A DNA stretch of 49,272 bases from JACVRU01 sp040902725 (GCA_040902725.1 JBBDWU010000007.1:1-49272); one strand, 5' to 3'; numbered from the stretch's first letter, positions 26,148 to 36,009 are shown. The notes: a model not told the origin generated them from the letters alone. Made by a program: numbers and translations.

Positions 26148-26339
26148 CTACGCGATCGCGCCGCCCAGCTTCGAGGTCACGGCGTTCAGCTTCCCGCTGA
26201 TTGCGAGCGCGAGGAAGCCCAGTGCCGCAATGATCCCGAGCGTGATCACGGCGAGGACGACGCCATACTCGGCCATCGTCTGGCCTTCCTGGCGCACTGC
26301 GAACGCGCGGATCATCGAGAACCAGTCGCGGAGCGTCAT
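26148..26339 (-). CDS. flp: Flp/Tad major pilin
   Basis: 63 residues. It has a short leader (about 20 residues, MTLRDWFSMIRAFAVRQEG) with cleavage after Gly, then the Flp motif QTMAEYGVVLAVITLGIIAA, with Glu at +5 and Tyr at +6. A short tail (ISGKLNAVTSKLGGAIA) completes a typical tiny Flp pilin. Start ATG 26339 with GGGAGG 8 bases upstream, the best Shine-Dalgarno site in the operon, which fits high expression. First gene of the Tad operon. Confidence 0.95.
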   Translation of the reverse strand: MTLRDWFSMIRAFAVRQEGQTMAEYGVVLAVITLGIIAALGFLALAISGKLNAVTSKLGGAIA

Positions 26340-26459
26340 GCGGTACACCTCCCTTCGAGAGGAGACGGTGGTGTGGGGTGTGGGAGTGCCGTTCCATGGC
26401 TTGCACGAGTTAAGAGCGGCCTTGGGCAGCTTTTCTTGCGCACGACTTTTGGAGGTTGT

Positions 26460-26804
26460 TTGCGAACCGGGGTGCTGAGGCGCGAGAACGGCTCCGTCCT
26501 CTGTCAGCGCTGCGAGCTGGCCGAGCGGCCTGCGCCGCGCATGCGCGGCCTGCTGGGACGCTCCGGCCTGGCCCCGGGAACGGGCATGCTCTTCCGCCCG
26601 GCCGGCTCGATCCACACGCTCTTCATGCGCTTCCCGATCGACGTCGTCTTCTGCGACGCCGGCCTGGTGGTGCTGCACGTCGAGCGCGACCTGCGGCCGT
26701 GGCGGACCGCGGGCGCGCGCGGCGCGAAGGTCGTCGTGGAGCTGGCGGCGGGGGCCGCGGCGGGCGTGCGCGTCGGCGAACGGCTTATCCTGGACGCGGC
26801 ATGA
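26460..26804 (+). CDS. DUF192 family protein
   Basis: 114 residues. The family pattern is clear: C-x2-C near the start (LCQRCELA), RMRGLLGRSGL, GTGMLFRPAGSIHTLFMRFP, IDVVFCDAGLVVLHV, and a C-terminal VVVELAAG...VGERL. DUF192 proteins are small beta-barrels of unknown function, often secreted; this one has no signal peptide. The TTG at 26460, 4 bases after GGAGG, is the only start close to the Shine-Dalgarno sequence. The stop overlaps the next ATG (ATGA), so it is coupled to the lipoprotein gene. Divergent from flp. Confidence 0.85.
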   Translation: MRTGVLRRENGSVLCQRCELAERPAPRMRGLLGRSGLAPGTGMLFRPAGSIHTLFMRFPIDVVFCDAGLVVLHVERDLRPWRTAGARGAKVVVELAAGAAAGVRVGERLILDAA

Positions 26805-27652
26805 TCCGGAAGCTCGCGATTGCCCTGCTCCTGCTCGCCGGCTGCGGCGGCGAGGACGAGAAGACCTTCGCCGACGTGCCGCGGCCCGATCCAGGTCCCG
26901 TCCACGTCCACGGGCTCGGGATCAATCCGGCGGACGGGGCGCTCTTCATCGCCACGCACACCGGCCTCTACCGCGTCGGCGCCGACGTGCAGAAGGCCCA
27001 GCGCGTCGGCGAGAGCTTCCAGGACACGATGGGGTTCACGATCCTCGGCCCGGACCGCTTCCTCGGCTCCGGCCATCCGGACGTCAACGAGGCGATCGAG
27101 CGGAACCTGCCGCCGCACTTGGGCCTGATCGAGTCGAGCGACGCGGGCGAGAGCTGGCGGAACGTCTCGCTGCTCGGCGAGGCGGACTGCCACGTGCTCC
27201 GCTTCGCCGGCGAGCGCGTCTACTGCTACGACGCGTCGAACGACCGGCTGCTCGCAAGTGGGGACCGCGGCCGGAGCTGGCAGGAGCTGGCGAAGCCCGG
27301 GCCGCTGATCGACCTCGTCGTCGCGCCCTCCAGACCGGGGCGGTTGATCGTCACGACGCCCGGGGGCCTCTTCGAGTCGGTCGACTCCGGCGCGAGCTGG
27401 CGGCAGGTGAGCGATGCCGCGGCGCTGCTCGCCTGGCCCGAGCTGGACCGGCTCTACCTCGTCGCCGGCGGGGGGCAGGTGTTCGCGAGCCCCGACGGCG
27501 GCCGCACGCTCCAGCATCGCGGCGAGGTCGGCGGCGAGCCTGCCGCTTTCCTGGCCGTGGACGCCGGTGACCTCTACGTGGCGCTTCACGACGGCACCAT
27601 CAAGCGCTCCGCCGACGGTGCCGCGACCTGGACGGTGCGCTCGCGGCCGTGA
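26801..27652 (+). CDS. Lipoprotein with BNR/sortilin-type propeller repeats
   Basis: 283 residues. The lipobox LLLAGCGG gives lipid attachment at Cys (about residue 15). The rest shows BNR/Asp-box repeats (SSDAGESWRNV, SGDRGRSWQEL, SVDSGASWRQV, SPDGGRTLQHR, SADGAATWTV), making a five- or six-bladed propeller outside the membrane. Such proteins bind sugars or proteins; catalytic residues cannot be identified. Coupled to DUF192 through ATGA. Confidence 0.88.
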   Translation: MIRKLAIALLLLAGCGGEDEKTFADVPRPDPGPVHVHGLGINPADGALFIATHTGLYRVGADVQKAQRVGESFQDTMGFTILGPDRFLGSGHPDVNEAIERNLPPHLGLIESSDAGESWRNVSLLGEADCHVLRFAGERVYCYDASNDRLLASGDRGRSWQELAKPGPLIDLVVAPSRPGRLIVTTPGGLFESVDSGASWRQVSDAAALLAWPELDRLYLVAGGGQVFASPDGGRTLQHRGEVGGEPAAFLAVDAGDLYVALHDGTIKRSADGAATWTVRSRP

Positions 27653-27670
27653 TCCGTCAGCGAAGCCGTC

Positions 27671-27676
27671 TAGACT
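27671..27676 (+). promoter_or_regulatory. Leaderless -10 box of the Cys-rich micropeptide
   Basis: TAGACT ends exactly 6 bases before GTG 27683, the ideal spacing for a leaderless transcript. It lies in the 30-base gap after the lipoprotein stop. Confidence 0.5.
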
Positions 27677-27682
27677 GAGCGC

Positions 27683-27772
27683 GTGAAGTCACTGCCGATG
27701 GTTCGGTCCTGCTGTGGGTGCGGATGCTCGGAGTGCATCTGCCCCTGCTGCACGGGCAAGCGCGCGGCCTAG
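27683..27772 (+). CDS. Cys-rich micropeptide, metallothionein-like
   Basis: 29 residues from GTG 27683, or 24 from ATG 27698. The core CCGCGCSECICPCC has 8 Cys in 14 residues, followed by TGKRAA. This density and the CC, CxC and CxxC spacing are those of metal-thiolate clusters, such as metallothioneins or small zinc or copper carriers. No His or aromatic residues. Support for expression: a leaderless TAGACT box 6 bases upstream. Its stop overlaps that of the convergent Fic gene within CTAG, as in another convergent pair here (13022-13025). No known bacterial metallothionein family is recognised. It could be a chance frame. Confidence 0.55.
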   Translation: MKSLPMVRSCCGCGCSECICPCCTGKRAA

Positions 27773-28938
27773 GAGGGGTTATCCGCCTCAGGTTCCGCGT
27801 CTGTACCGCTGATGAGCGCGTAAACCTCGTCGGCGGTGAAGACCTTGCTCCACTTTCGGCTTGGATCGCGTTCGTTCAAGATTCCGTGCTCCTCCAAAGT
27901 GCGAATCGTCGCGCGCGCAGTCGGATGAGTCACTCCCAGTCGCTCCTGGACAAGCCCGATGGTGATGTAGGGACTGATGAACAGGTAATCGACGAGCGCG
28001 AGAGCGTTCAGCGTGGCGTGCGTGGCGTGAAGGCGATCCCGATAGCGGGCGTTAAGGTCTTGAAGTCGGTCGGCGAGGACAATCGATGCGTTCGCCTGCG
28101 TGCATACGCCCCGGAGCACGTATTGAATCCACTTGTCCCACTCGCCATGTGTGCTCACGCGGAACAGCCCGTCGTAGTAAGCGTCCCGCGTGCGCTCGAA
28201 GTAGGCCGAGAGATAAAGCAGGGGTTGCGGAAGAAGCTTTCGATCGTTTAGGAACAGGCCCATTAGGAGGCGGCCGACACGACCGTTTCCATCACCGAAC
28301 GGATGGATCGTCTCGAACTGGTAGTGCAGAACCGCAGCCTGTACGAGTGGTCGTAGCGAGCGGTCATGCATGAACTTGTCGAGGTCGTCCAGGCAAGTCT
28401 TCATCTCAAGCGGAGGCGGGGGCACGAACCTCGCCGTTGCCTCACTGCCTCCCCCAATGAAGTTCTGATAGGTACGGAACTCGCCCGGTCGCTTCTCAGC
28501 GCCACGGACGCCTTCCATAAGCTGTCCGTGTAGCTCACGGAGCAGGCGGAGACTAAGCGGAAGCGTTCCGAGGCGGCCAAGGCCGTATCTGTAGGCAGTG
28601 AGGTAGTTCAGGACTTCCTGTACGTCGGGGGCGATTTCGAGCCTTAGCTGCGCCTCTGAGGCGTACACGTCGGAGAGAGTCGTCATCGTGCCCTCGATGC
28701 GCGAGCTTAGGACCGCCTCCCGCGTTAGGTAGGGACCGACAAGTAGTTCGGGATTCGGAAGGCGGCGGGCTATTCCGGCGAGTACGCCGAGCCGGTTCGA
28801 GGCTTCATCGAGTAGGCCAATGGCGTCGTCCGAGAGGCGCAGCTGGCGTGGCGCTGGGCTGGGGACGAAGGCCGGATTGCCCTCAAGCGTGGTCGTCAGA
28901 CGGCCGGGAGCGCGCTTTGTGAACTGCGCCACATTCAT
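27769..28938 (-). CDS. Fic family AMP-transferase with winged helix
   Basis: 389 residues. Fic proteins transfer AMP (or other nucleotide) groups to target hydroxyls. The catalytic motif HPFGDGNGRVGRLL is intact (His212), and the auto-inhibitory motif SSRIEG (Glu82) lies N-terminal, so it is a class II Fic of the SoFic type. The N-terminal Fic_N domain precedes it; a C-terminal winged helix (LVQERLGVTHPTARATIRTL, about 320-360) can bind DNA. Base composition is lower in GC than its neighbours and many codons are unusual, which suggests transfer. Targets unknown. A palindrome around its -10 box suggests self-regulation. Confidence 0.95.
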   Translation of the reverse strand: MNVAQFTKRAPGRLTTTLEGNPAFVPSPAPRQLRLSDDAIGLLDEASNRLGVLAGIARRLPNPELLVGPYLTREAVLSSRIEGTMTTLSDVYASEAQLRLEIAPDVQEVLNYLTAYRYGLGRLGTLPLSLRLLRELHGQLMEGVRGAEKRPGEFRTYQNFIGGGSEATARFVPPPPLEMKTCLDDLDKFMHDRSLRPLVQAAVLHYQFETIHPFGDGNGRVGRLLMGLFLNDRKLLPQPLLYLSAYFERTRDAYYDGLFRVSTHGEWDKWIQYVLRGVCTQANASIVLADRLQDLNARYRDRLHATHATLNALALVDYLFISPYITIGLVQERLGVTHPTARATIRTLEEHGILNERDPSRKWSKVFTADEVYALISGTDAEPEADNPS

Positions 28939-28941
28939 CGG

Positions 28942-28973
28942 CTTTGAAAGATTCTAGCTGAAACCTTTCAAAG
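28942..28973 (-). promoter_or_regulatory. Fic promoter bracketed by 9-bp inverted repeat
   Basis: CTTTGAAAG (28942-28950) and CTTTCAAAG (28965-28973) are perfect inverted repeats 14 bases apart. Between them on the minus strand lies TAGAAT (28956-28951), a -10 box 12 bases before the ATG. A protein bound to both arms would cover the promoter. The remaining 211 bases up to the next gene end at 29185 show no other feature. Confidence 0.6.
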
Positions 28974-29184
28974 ACCGGCGGCCTCTGCAAACCCCTTTTC
29001 AGTGACCGATGCCGTTCGATGACCTCTATAGAGTTTTCCCTGCAACCCAGCAGAAAATGACCCCGCGAAGCTGGAACTTCCGGGGGCCTGGACGAAGGAG
29101 ATGTGGTCTCCATCGCCACCCGAACGGTACCACGGCGCTCGGTCGCCTCCGAAGTCACCCAAGACTGTATTTCGCCAAGCGCTC

Positions 29185-30762
29185 CTAGGCGCGGGAGACG
29201 CGCGGCCGCCGCGCCATCGCGGCGACGAAGGCGTCGCCCGCGAGCGCGTAGGCGCGGACCGCCGTCAGCGCGCGCACGGTCGTCGTGCGGGGCACGTCCT
29301 CGAGCAGCGCCACCTCGCCGAAGAAGTCGCCCGGCCCGAGCCGGCGGAAGCCCTCGGCCTCGGCCTCGCCCGCGGCGATCGCGTAGAAGCGGTCGCCAGG
29401 GTCGCCCCGCTGGAAGACGACCTCGCCGGGGCCGAATCGGACCTCCTCGAGGGCGCCGGCGAGACCCTCCAGCGTTCGGCGCGGCAGGGGCGCGAAGATC
29501 GGGACGCCCAGCAGCAGGTCGAGCAGCGCCGGGTCGGGCGGCCGGGCGTCGAGGGCAGCGAGCTGCCGCCAGGCAAGCAGGGTCAGCACCGGCAGCAGCG
29601 CGCCGGCAACGGCGAGGGCGCCGCGGCCGCCGAGCGCGACCACGAGCCCGGAGGCCGCGATCGAGCCGAGCGCGATCGTCCCCCAGGTCAGGCTCTCCAG
29701 CACGCCGAACACCCGCCCGAGCACCGCGTCCGGCACCGCGCGCTGGAGTAGCGTCACGCCCGCCACGTCCACGAGCGTGTTCCCGACGCCCAGCAGGCCC
29801 AGGAGGACGAACGCGAGCACCGGCTCGGGCCACACGGCGACGAGCATCATCGGCACCCCCCACAGGACCATCCCGACGGCGAACTGCGGCGCCAGCCGGC
29901 GCGCCCCGACGAGCGCGAACATGACGGCCGCGCCGGCGAGGCCGCCGACGCCGATCGCGGCGTTCAGGTAACCGACCCCCGCGTCGCCGAGGTCGAGCAG
30001 CTCGAGCGCGGCGACGACGACGAGCACGTTGAGCGCGCCCGCCACGAGCGTCTGCGCGCCGTAGAGCCCGGTGAGCACCGTGAGCTTGCGGTCGGCGGCC
30101 AGCGCGTGAACGCCGGCCATGAGCTCGCTCGCGAGCTTTGCCTCCGTGGGCGCGGGCCGCTCGTCGGCCCGGATCCGGCCGAGCAGATACGCCGCCACCG
30201 CGAAGACGCCGGTGATCGCCACCAGCACGGTGCCGACGTCCGCGAAGCCGACGAGGACGCCGGCGGCGGCCGGCCCGGCGAAGGCGCCCACGCTGTCGAT
30301 CGTCGCCGCGGCGACGTTCGCCGCGGTCAGCTCCTCCGGCGACCGGGCGAGCGACGGGATCAGGGCCGCGCGGGCGGGGACGGCCGCCGTCGTCGCCAGC
30401 TGCACTGCGGCGGTGATGGCGTACACGAGGAAGCTCGGCGCCTCGCCGGCGACCGCGGCAGCCGTCACTCCGACTCCCAGTCCTTCGACGAGGGCGGCGA
30501 CGAGCAGCACTCGCTGCCGCCGGTAGCGGTCGGCGAGCAGCGCAGTCAGAGGCGCGGCGAAGGCCGCGGGGAGCATGCGGATCAGCCCGACGAGGCCGAC
30601 GGCGGCGGCCCCGCCCTCGTGATAGGCGTAGACGGCGACGACGACGGTGTAGGACCACTGCCCGACGACCAGGGCGCCCAGGGCGAGCTCGAGGCGCCTC
30701 AGGTCGTGGTTCGCGGCCGCGGCGCGGAGGGCGGCGGCCGACTCGCGAAGCTGCCTGCGCAC
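29185..30762 (-). CDS. MFS transporter with C-terminal cNMP-binding domain
   Basis: 525 residues, GTG start. Twelve hydrophobic segments with the MFS loop LLADRYRRQRVLL; N- and C-halves are joined near residue 200. After the last helix, residues about 430-525 form a cyclic-nucleotide-binding fold (FGPGEVVFQRGDPGDRFYAI, FFGEVALLEDVPRTTTVRAL). The FGEVALL/PRTTT segment is the phosphate-binding cassette, with Glu and Arg present, so cyclic nucleotide could gate transport. The C-terminus is rather short (the last helix of the cNMP domain may be missing). Substrate unknown. Confidence 0.9.
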   Translation of the reverse strand: MRRQLRESAAALRAAAANHDLRRLELALGALVVGQWSYTVVVAVYAYHEGGAAAVGLVGLIRMLPAAFAAPLTALLADRYRRQRVLLVAALVEGLGVGVTAAAVAGEAPSFLVYAITAAVQLATTAAVPARAALIPSLARSPEELTAANVAAATIDSVGAFAGPAAAGVLVGFADVGTVLVAITGVFAVAAYLLGRIRADERPAPTEAKLASELMAGVHALAADRKLTVLTGLYGAQTLVAGALNVLVVVAALELLDLGDAGVGYLNAAIGVGGLAGAAVMFALVGARRLAPQFAVGMVLWGVPMMLVAVWPEPVLAFVLLGLLGVGNTLVDVAGVTLLQRAVPDAVLGRVFGVLESLTWGTIALGSIAASGLVVALGGRGALAVAGALLPVLTLLAWRQLAALDARPPDPALLDLLLGVPIFAPLPRRTLEGLAGALEEVRFGPGEVVFQRGDPGDRFYAIAAGEAEAEGFRRLGPGDFFGEVALLEDVPRTTTVRALTAVRAYALAGDAFVAAMARRPRVSRA

Positions 30763-30841
30763 GCGCGAATGATCTCGATCCGGGAAGATCCCCGCTACGG
30801 CTTCCGTCTAGAGGAAACCAGAGCAGCGACAGGAGGATCCG

Positions 30842-30997
30842 ATGGCCGAGAACGAAGAGCCCCGCGAGGACGAGGTCGAGGCGCACCGCAGGTACACCGA
30901 AGAGCCGCCGACCGAGGACGAGCTCGCGCGCCGGCGCCGCGTTGCGGAGGAGCCGAGCGGCGACGAGGGCGACGACGTCGAGTTGCACCGCCGCTGA
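30842..30997 (+). CDS. Small acidic, charged protein with a repeated VExHRR motif
   Basis: 51 residues, ATG 30842 with AGGAGG at 30830-30835. It is made almost wholly of Glu, Asp, Arg and Pro. The motif DEVEAHRR (about residues 10-17) recurs as DDVELHRR at the C-terminus, with a matching EEP before each. Predicted to be disordered. Strong Shine-Dalgarno sequence, a terminator 26 bases after the stop and regular codon use make it a convincing gene. No family recognised. Confidence 0.75.
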   Translation: MAENEEPREDEVEAHRRYTEEPPTEDELARRRRVAEEPSGDEGDDVELHRR

Positions 30998-31023
30998 TCC
31001 ACCCACAAGCGGACCCCCCAGCA

Positions 31024-31052
31024 GGAGCCTCCCCCAGCCCGAGGGAGGCTCC
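31024..31052 (+). terminator. 10-bp terminator hairpin
   Basis: GGAGCCTCCC (31024-31033) pairs perfectly with GGGAGGCTCC (31043-31052) around a 9-base loop, 26 bases after the small acidic gene. There is no T-run. Confidence 0.6.
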
Positions 31053-31097
31053 GCCCTGTCGTCCGACGGGCCGCCTAGCATCGGCGTCGGAGTGGTG

Positions 31098-31718
31098 ATG
31101 ACGGCCACGTTCCAGCGGTTTGCGGCGATCTGCGCGTTCCTGGCCGCGCTCGGCGCGATCCTCTACGCGATCCTGTTCATCGCGATCGTCGAGGGCGCGG
31201 GCAAGACGACGTACGAGTGGTGGTTCTTCCTGCTCATGGCGGGCGGCGCGGCCACCATTCCGGTCTTCGCCGCGCTCTACGTGCGGCTCGCCGCGATCGA
31301 CGCGGGCATGGCGCTGACCGCCTTCGCGCTGGCCCTGCTGGCGGCCCTCGGCGGGATCATGCACGGCTCGTACAACCTCGGCCGGCTCGTCACCCCGCGG
31401 GCCGAGTCGATTCCGGCCGGCTTCGAGGAGATATCGCACGGCGTCCTCCGCTACGCGGTCGCCGGGCTCGCGCTGCTCCTCATCGGCTGGCTGCTCTCGC
31501 GCGACCCCGGCCTGCCGGACCTGCTCGCGTGGCTGGCCTACCTCGGCGGCGCGGTGCTCGTCTTCATCTACCTCGGGCGGCTCTTCGACTTCATCACCCC
31601 GGGCGACTACGTCAGCCTGCTGCCGCCGATCGTCTACGGCTTCGTGATCCACCCGCTGCTCTACGCCTGGCTGGGCCTCATCTTCTGGCGTCGCGCCGCG
31701 CCGGCCGTCGCGCCCTAG
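31098..31718 (+). CDS. Multi-pass membrane protein (DUF4386-like)
   Basis: 206 residues from ATG 31098, with in-frame GTGs at 31092 and 31095 as alternatives. Six hydrophobic helices, e.g. AAICAFLAALGAILYAILFI, WWFFLLMAGGAATIPVFAAL, YAVAGLALLLIGWLL, and an HPLLYAWLGLIFWRR end. The layout resembles DUF4386, a family of unknown function. A TAGCAT box at 31076-31081 may be its promoter. Tail-to-tail with the ANTAR gene (13 bases between). Confidence 0.75.
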   Translation: MTATFQRFAAICAFLAALGAILYAILFIAIVEGAGKTTYEWWFFLLMAGGAATIPVFAALYVRLAAIDAGMALTAFALALLAALGGIMHGSYNLGRLVTPRAESIPAGFEEISHGVLRYAVAGLALLLIGWLLSRDPGLPDLLAWLAYLGGAVLVFIYLGRLFDFITPGDYVSLLPPIVYGFVIHPLLYAWLGLIFWRRAAPAVAP

Positions 31719-31731
31719 ACGGGCTCGAACG

Positions 31732-32343
31732 CTATCGACCGCTAGCGGCCTCGAGCTGCTCGGTAATCGCGTCCGGGGTGGCGTGGGAGGCGACGACCTC
31801 CGCAGCCAGCGCGTTGATCTTCATCCGTTGGCTGCGGGCCGCGGCGCGCAGCACGACGAAGGCCGCGTCGAGCTCGAGCTGGAAGCGCTCGGCCAGGACG
31901 CCCTTCGCCTGCTCGATCACGACGCGGCTCTCGAGCGCCTGCTGGAGCTGGGTGGCGCGCGCCTGCCAGAAGGCGATCAGGTCGACGGCGTCCTCTCCCG
32001 AGGCGTCGATGTCGATGGCCGCCACGGCGCTCTCGCCGAGCTTCTCCACTACGAGGTAGTGCGGCCCGGTCCTGACGATCCGCTCGATGGCCGGCACGTC
32101 GTGACCAGGCTTGACGACGAAGTGCGTGGGGTTGCTGCGGACCGCCTCGTATTCCGCGTGCGTGAGGTCGAGGCTCTCCGTGCAGTCTCGCTGCGGGCAC
32201 TCGCAAATGAGGGCGATCCGGTCTTCGCCGGCGGGGTCGAGCACTTGGGCGGCGCCCTCGATGCGCTCGTTTACCTCGCGCGAGAGCGCCTCCCGAGCGC
32301 CCAGCTCGCGCCCGGTGCCCTGTTCGTCGCGGCGCGCGGACAA
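31732..32343 (-). CDS. ANTAR RNA-binding regulator with CxC-x4-C sensor domain
   Basis: 203 residues. Start TTG 32343, 11 bases after the peptidase stop. The N-terminal domain (about 18-95) begins VNERIEG and contains LICECPQRDC, HFVVKPGHD and HYLVVEK, the same domain as in the zinc-ribbon protein at 7317-7724. The C-terminal ANTAR domain (about 140-190) reads LESRVVIEQAKGVLAERFQ. ANTAR domains bind tandem hairpins in mRNA leaders to prevent termination. Which signal the Cys domain senses is unknown. Probably in one transcript with the zinc peptidase. Confidence 0.85.
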   Translation of the reverse strand: MSARRDEQGTGRELGAREALSREVNERIEGAAQVLDPAGEDRIALICECPQRDCTESLDLTHAEYEAVRSNPTHFVVKPGHDVPAIERIVRTGPHYLVVEKLGESAVAAIDIDASGEDAVDLIAFWQARATQLQQALESRVVIEQAKGVLAERFQLELDAAFVVLRAAARSQRMKINALAAEVVASHATPDAITEQLEAASGR

Positions 32344-32354
32344 CGGCCTGCCCC

Positions 32355-33233
32355 CTAGATCGATCCCGAGAAGGTATCGCAGACGGCCGGGCGCCCCTGC
32401 TCGTAGCCGCGCGAGAACCAGCGCCGGCGCTGCTCCGACGAGCCGTGCGTCCACGTTTCCGGATTGACCTGGCCCTGCGTTCGCGCCTGGATCCGGTCGT
32501 CGCCGATCGCGGACGCCGCATCGAGGGCGGCGCTGATGTCCGCCTGCGTCAGCTCCTCGATCACGCCGGTCTCGACCGCGTTCGCCGCCCAGACGCCGGC
32601 GTAGCAGTCTGCCTGGAGCTCCGAGCGAACGGCGAGGCTCTCAGGCCCCTGGCGGTCGCCGGCGACGTCGTCGAGCACGCCCAGTCGGCCCTGGACGTGG
32701 TGGCCGTACTCGTGGGCGATCACGTACGCCTGCGCGAATGGCGCGCCGCCCGCGCCGAAGCGCGACTGGAGCTCGTCGAAGAAGCCGAGGTCGATGTAGA
32801 CCAGCCGGTCGGCGGGACAGTAGAACGGGCCGACCTGTGCGCTCGCGAAGCCGCAGCCGGTCTGCACCTGGTCGGCGAAGAAGACGGTGTCAGCGTAGGG
32901 ATACTGCCTGCCGCTGCGGGCGAACACGCCGTCCCAGAACTTCTGCACGCTGTTGACGACGGCGACGATGCGGCAGTCCTGCCGCTGGTTCGCGTCCTCG
33001 CCCGTGCGGCACTCCTGCGAGATCTGCGCGTCGTCAACGCCGATCCGCTCCCCCTCCAGGGGCGCGAGCCGGCCGAGGTCGCCGCCGCCGAGCACAGCGA
33101 CGAGCACGTAGACGATGACGCCGACGAGCCCCAGGCCGCCGCCGCCGACCGCGAGGCCGCCGCCGCGCAGCCGGCGGCCGCGCACGTCGGTGACCTGTCC
33201 GGTGTCGAGCCGGGCCCCGCGTCGGAAGCGCAT
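32355..33233 (-). CDS. Neutral zinc metallopeptidase (YpfJ-like)
   Basis: 292 residues. A Gly-rich membrane helix (about 28-48) anchors an external domain containing the zinc motif HEYGHHVQ and the third ligand region SELQADCYAGVWA, both conserved in the family PF04228. Three or more Cys in the ECRTGEDANQRQDC and TGCGF segments may form disulfides. Substrate unknown; the family is widespread and cell-envelope bound. Starts just upstream of divergent typA (58 bases between starts). Confidence 0.93.
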   Translation of the reverse strand: MRFRRGARLDTGQVTDVRGRRLRGGGLAVGGGGLGLVGVIVYVLVAVLGGGDLGRLAPLEGERIGVDDAQISQECRTGEDANQRQDCRIVAVVNSVQKFWDGVFARSGRQYPYADTVFFADQVQTGCGFASAQVGPFYCPADRLVYIDLGFFDELQSRFGAGGAPFAQAYVIAHEYGHHVQGRLGVLDDVAGDRQGPESLAVRSELQADCYAGVWAANAVETGVIEELTQADISAALDAASAIGDDRIQARTQGQVNPETWTHGSSEQRRRWFSRGYEQGRPAVCDTFSGSI

Positions 33234-33279
33234 GACGGGCGGTCTACCTGGGGCGCGCGGCCCGCAAACAGAGGGGAGC

Positions 33280-33285
33280 TACCCT
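33280..33285 (+). promoter_or_regulatory. Leaderless -10 box of typA
   Basis: TACCCT ends exactly 6 bases before GTG 33292, with no Shine-Dalgarno sequence. This fits a leaderless message. Confidence 0.55.
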
Positions 33286-33291
33286 CCCGCA

Positions 33292-35154
<1,863 letters not shown>

Positions 35155-35183
35155 GGGACACGGCGACCGGAAAGGACGATCCC

Positions 35184-35654
35184 ATGCAGAAGGTCACCCC
35201 CTGGCTGTGGTTCGACACCGAGGGCGAAGAGGCGGCGAAGTTCTACACGTCGGTGTTCCCGAACTCGAAGCTCGGCAAGGTCACGCGCTACGGCTCGGCC
35301 GGCCCGCGGCCGGAGGGCACGGTCATGACCGTGAGCTTCGAGCTCGACGGGCAGCCGTTCGTCGCGTTGAACGGCGGCCCGGAGTTCAAGCTCGACGAGG
35401 CGATCTCGTTCCAGGTGCTCTGCGACGACCAGCAGGAGGTCGACCGGTACTGGAGCACGCTCTCCGAAGGCGGGGAGCAAGGCCCGTGCGGCTGGCTGAA
35501 GGACAGGTTCGGCCTGTCCTGGCAGATCGTTCCGAGAGCCCTTGCCGAGCTGGTGGACAATCCGGATCCGGAGAAGGCCCAGCGGGTCATGGCGGCGATG
35601 CTGAAGATGAAGAAGATCGAAATCGGCGAGCTCGAGCGGGCCGCCGCGTCCTAG
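35184..35654 (+). CDS. PhnB-like VOC/glyoxalase-fold protein
   Basis: 156 residues, ATG 35184 with AAAGGA upstream. The family pattern is complete: PWLWFDTEGEEAAKFYTSVF, FELDGQPFVALNGGP, and FGLSWQIVPRAL. These proteins belong to the vicinal-oxygen-chelate fold (also annotated as 3-demethylubiquinone methyltransferase-like); the enzyme activity is not established. It follows typA by 29 bases. The 3' end overlaps the convergent gene by 4. Confidence 0.92.
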   Translation: MQKVTPWLWFDTEGEEAAKFYTSVFPNSKLGKVTRYGSAGPRPEGTVMTVSFELDGQPFVALNGGPEFKLDEAISFQVLCDDQQEVDRYWSTLSEGGEQGPCGWLKDRFGLSWQIVPRALAELVDNPDPEKAQRVMAAMLKMKKIEIGELERAAAS

Positions 35655-35959
35655 CCGGGTAGCTGCCAGACCTGCCAGTCGCCGCCCGCGCGGCGCACTT
35701 CCAGCCCGCCGCTCTGGTAGCCGGCGCAGACGATGTCGATCGCCCGCCGCATCTGGTCGTCGGTCAGCGGCGACCCGGTCTCGCGGGCACCGGCGTGCAT
35801 GAAGGTGACGAGCACGGCGAGATGGTCGGCCGGGATCGCCGGGAACCGGGCGGCGGCCTCGCCGTCACGGGGCGTGCCCGCGACGACGCTCTCGGGGAAC
35901 CGCGCCAGCAGAACCTCAGGCTCGCGCCGCTTCCCGAACAGCCGCTGGAGGAAGCCCAT
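35651..35959 (-). CDS. Conserved small hypothetical protein
   Basis: 102 residues. Starts MGFLQRLFGKRREPE and contains PADHLAVLVTFMHAGARETG. No catalytic motif or membrane segment. A perfect -35 hexamer TTGACA (35996-35991) lies upstream, but a matching -10 is weak (AAAATC). Divergent from the FNR-type reductase gene. Family not recognised. Confidence 0.65.
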   Translation of the reverse strand: MGFLQRLFGKRREPEVLLARFPESVVAGTPRDGEAAARFPAIPADHLAVLVTFMHAGARETGSPLTDDQMRRAIDIVCAGYQSGGLEVRRAGGDWQVWQLPG

Positions 35960-36009
35960 TCGCAGGCGATTTTCGCACCTGTGCCGAATGTGTCAAGCGA
36001 GGCAGGGCG

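Noticed and set aside
30808..31008. Serine-rich small minus-strand frame
   Set aside because: Antisense to the small acidic gene, which has the Shine-Dalgarno site and terminator.
28883..31108. 741-residue minus-strand frame around the MFS gene
   Set aside because: Overlaps the well-supported MFS-cNMP protein in another frame and has no domain signal.
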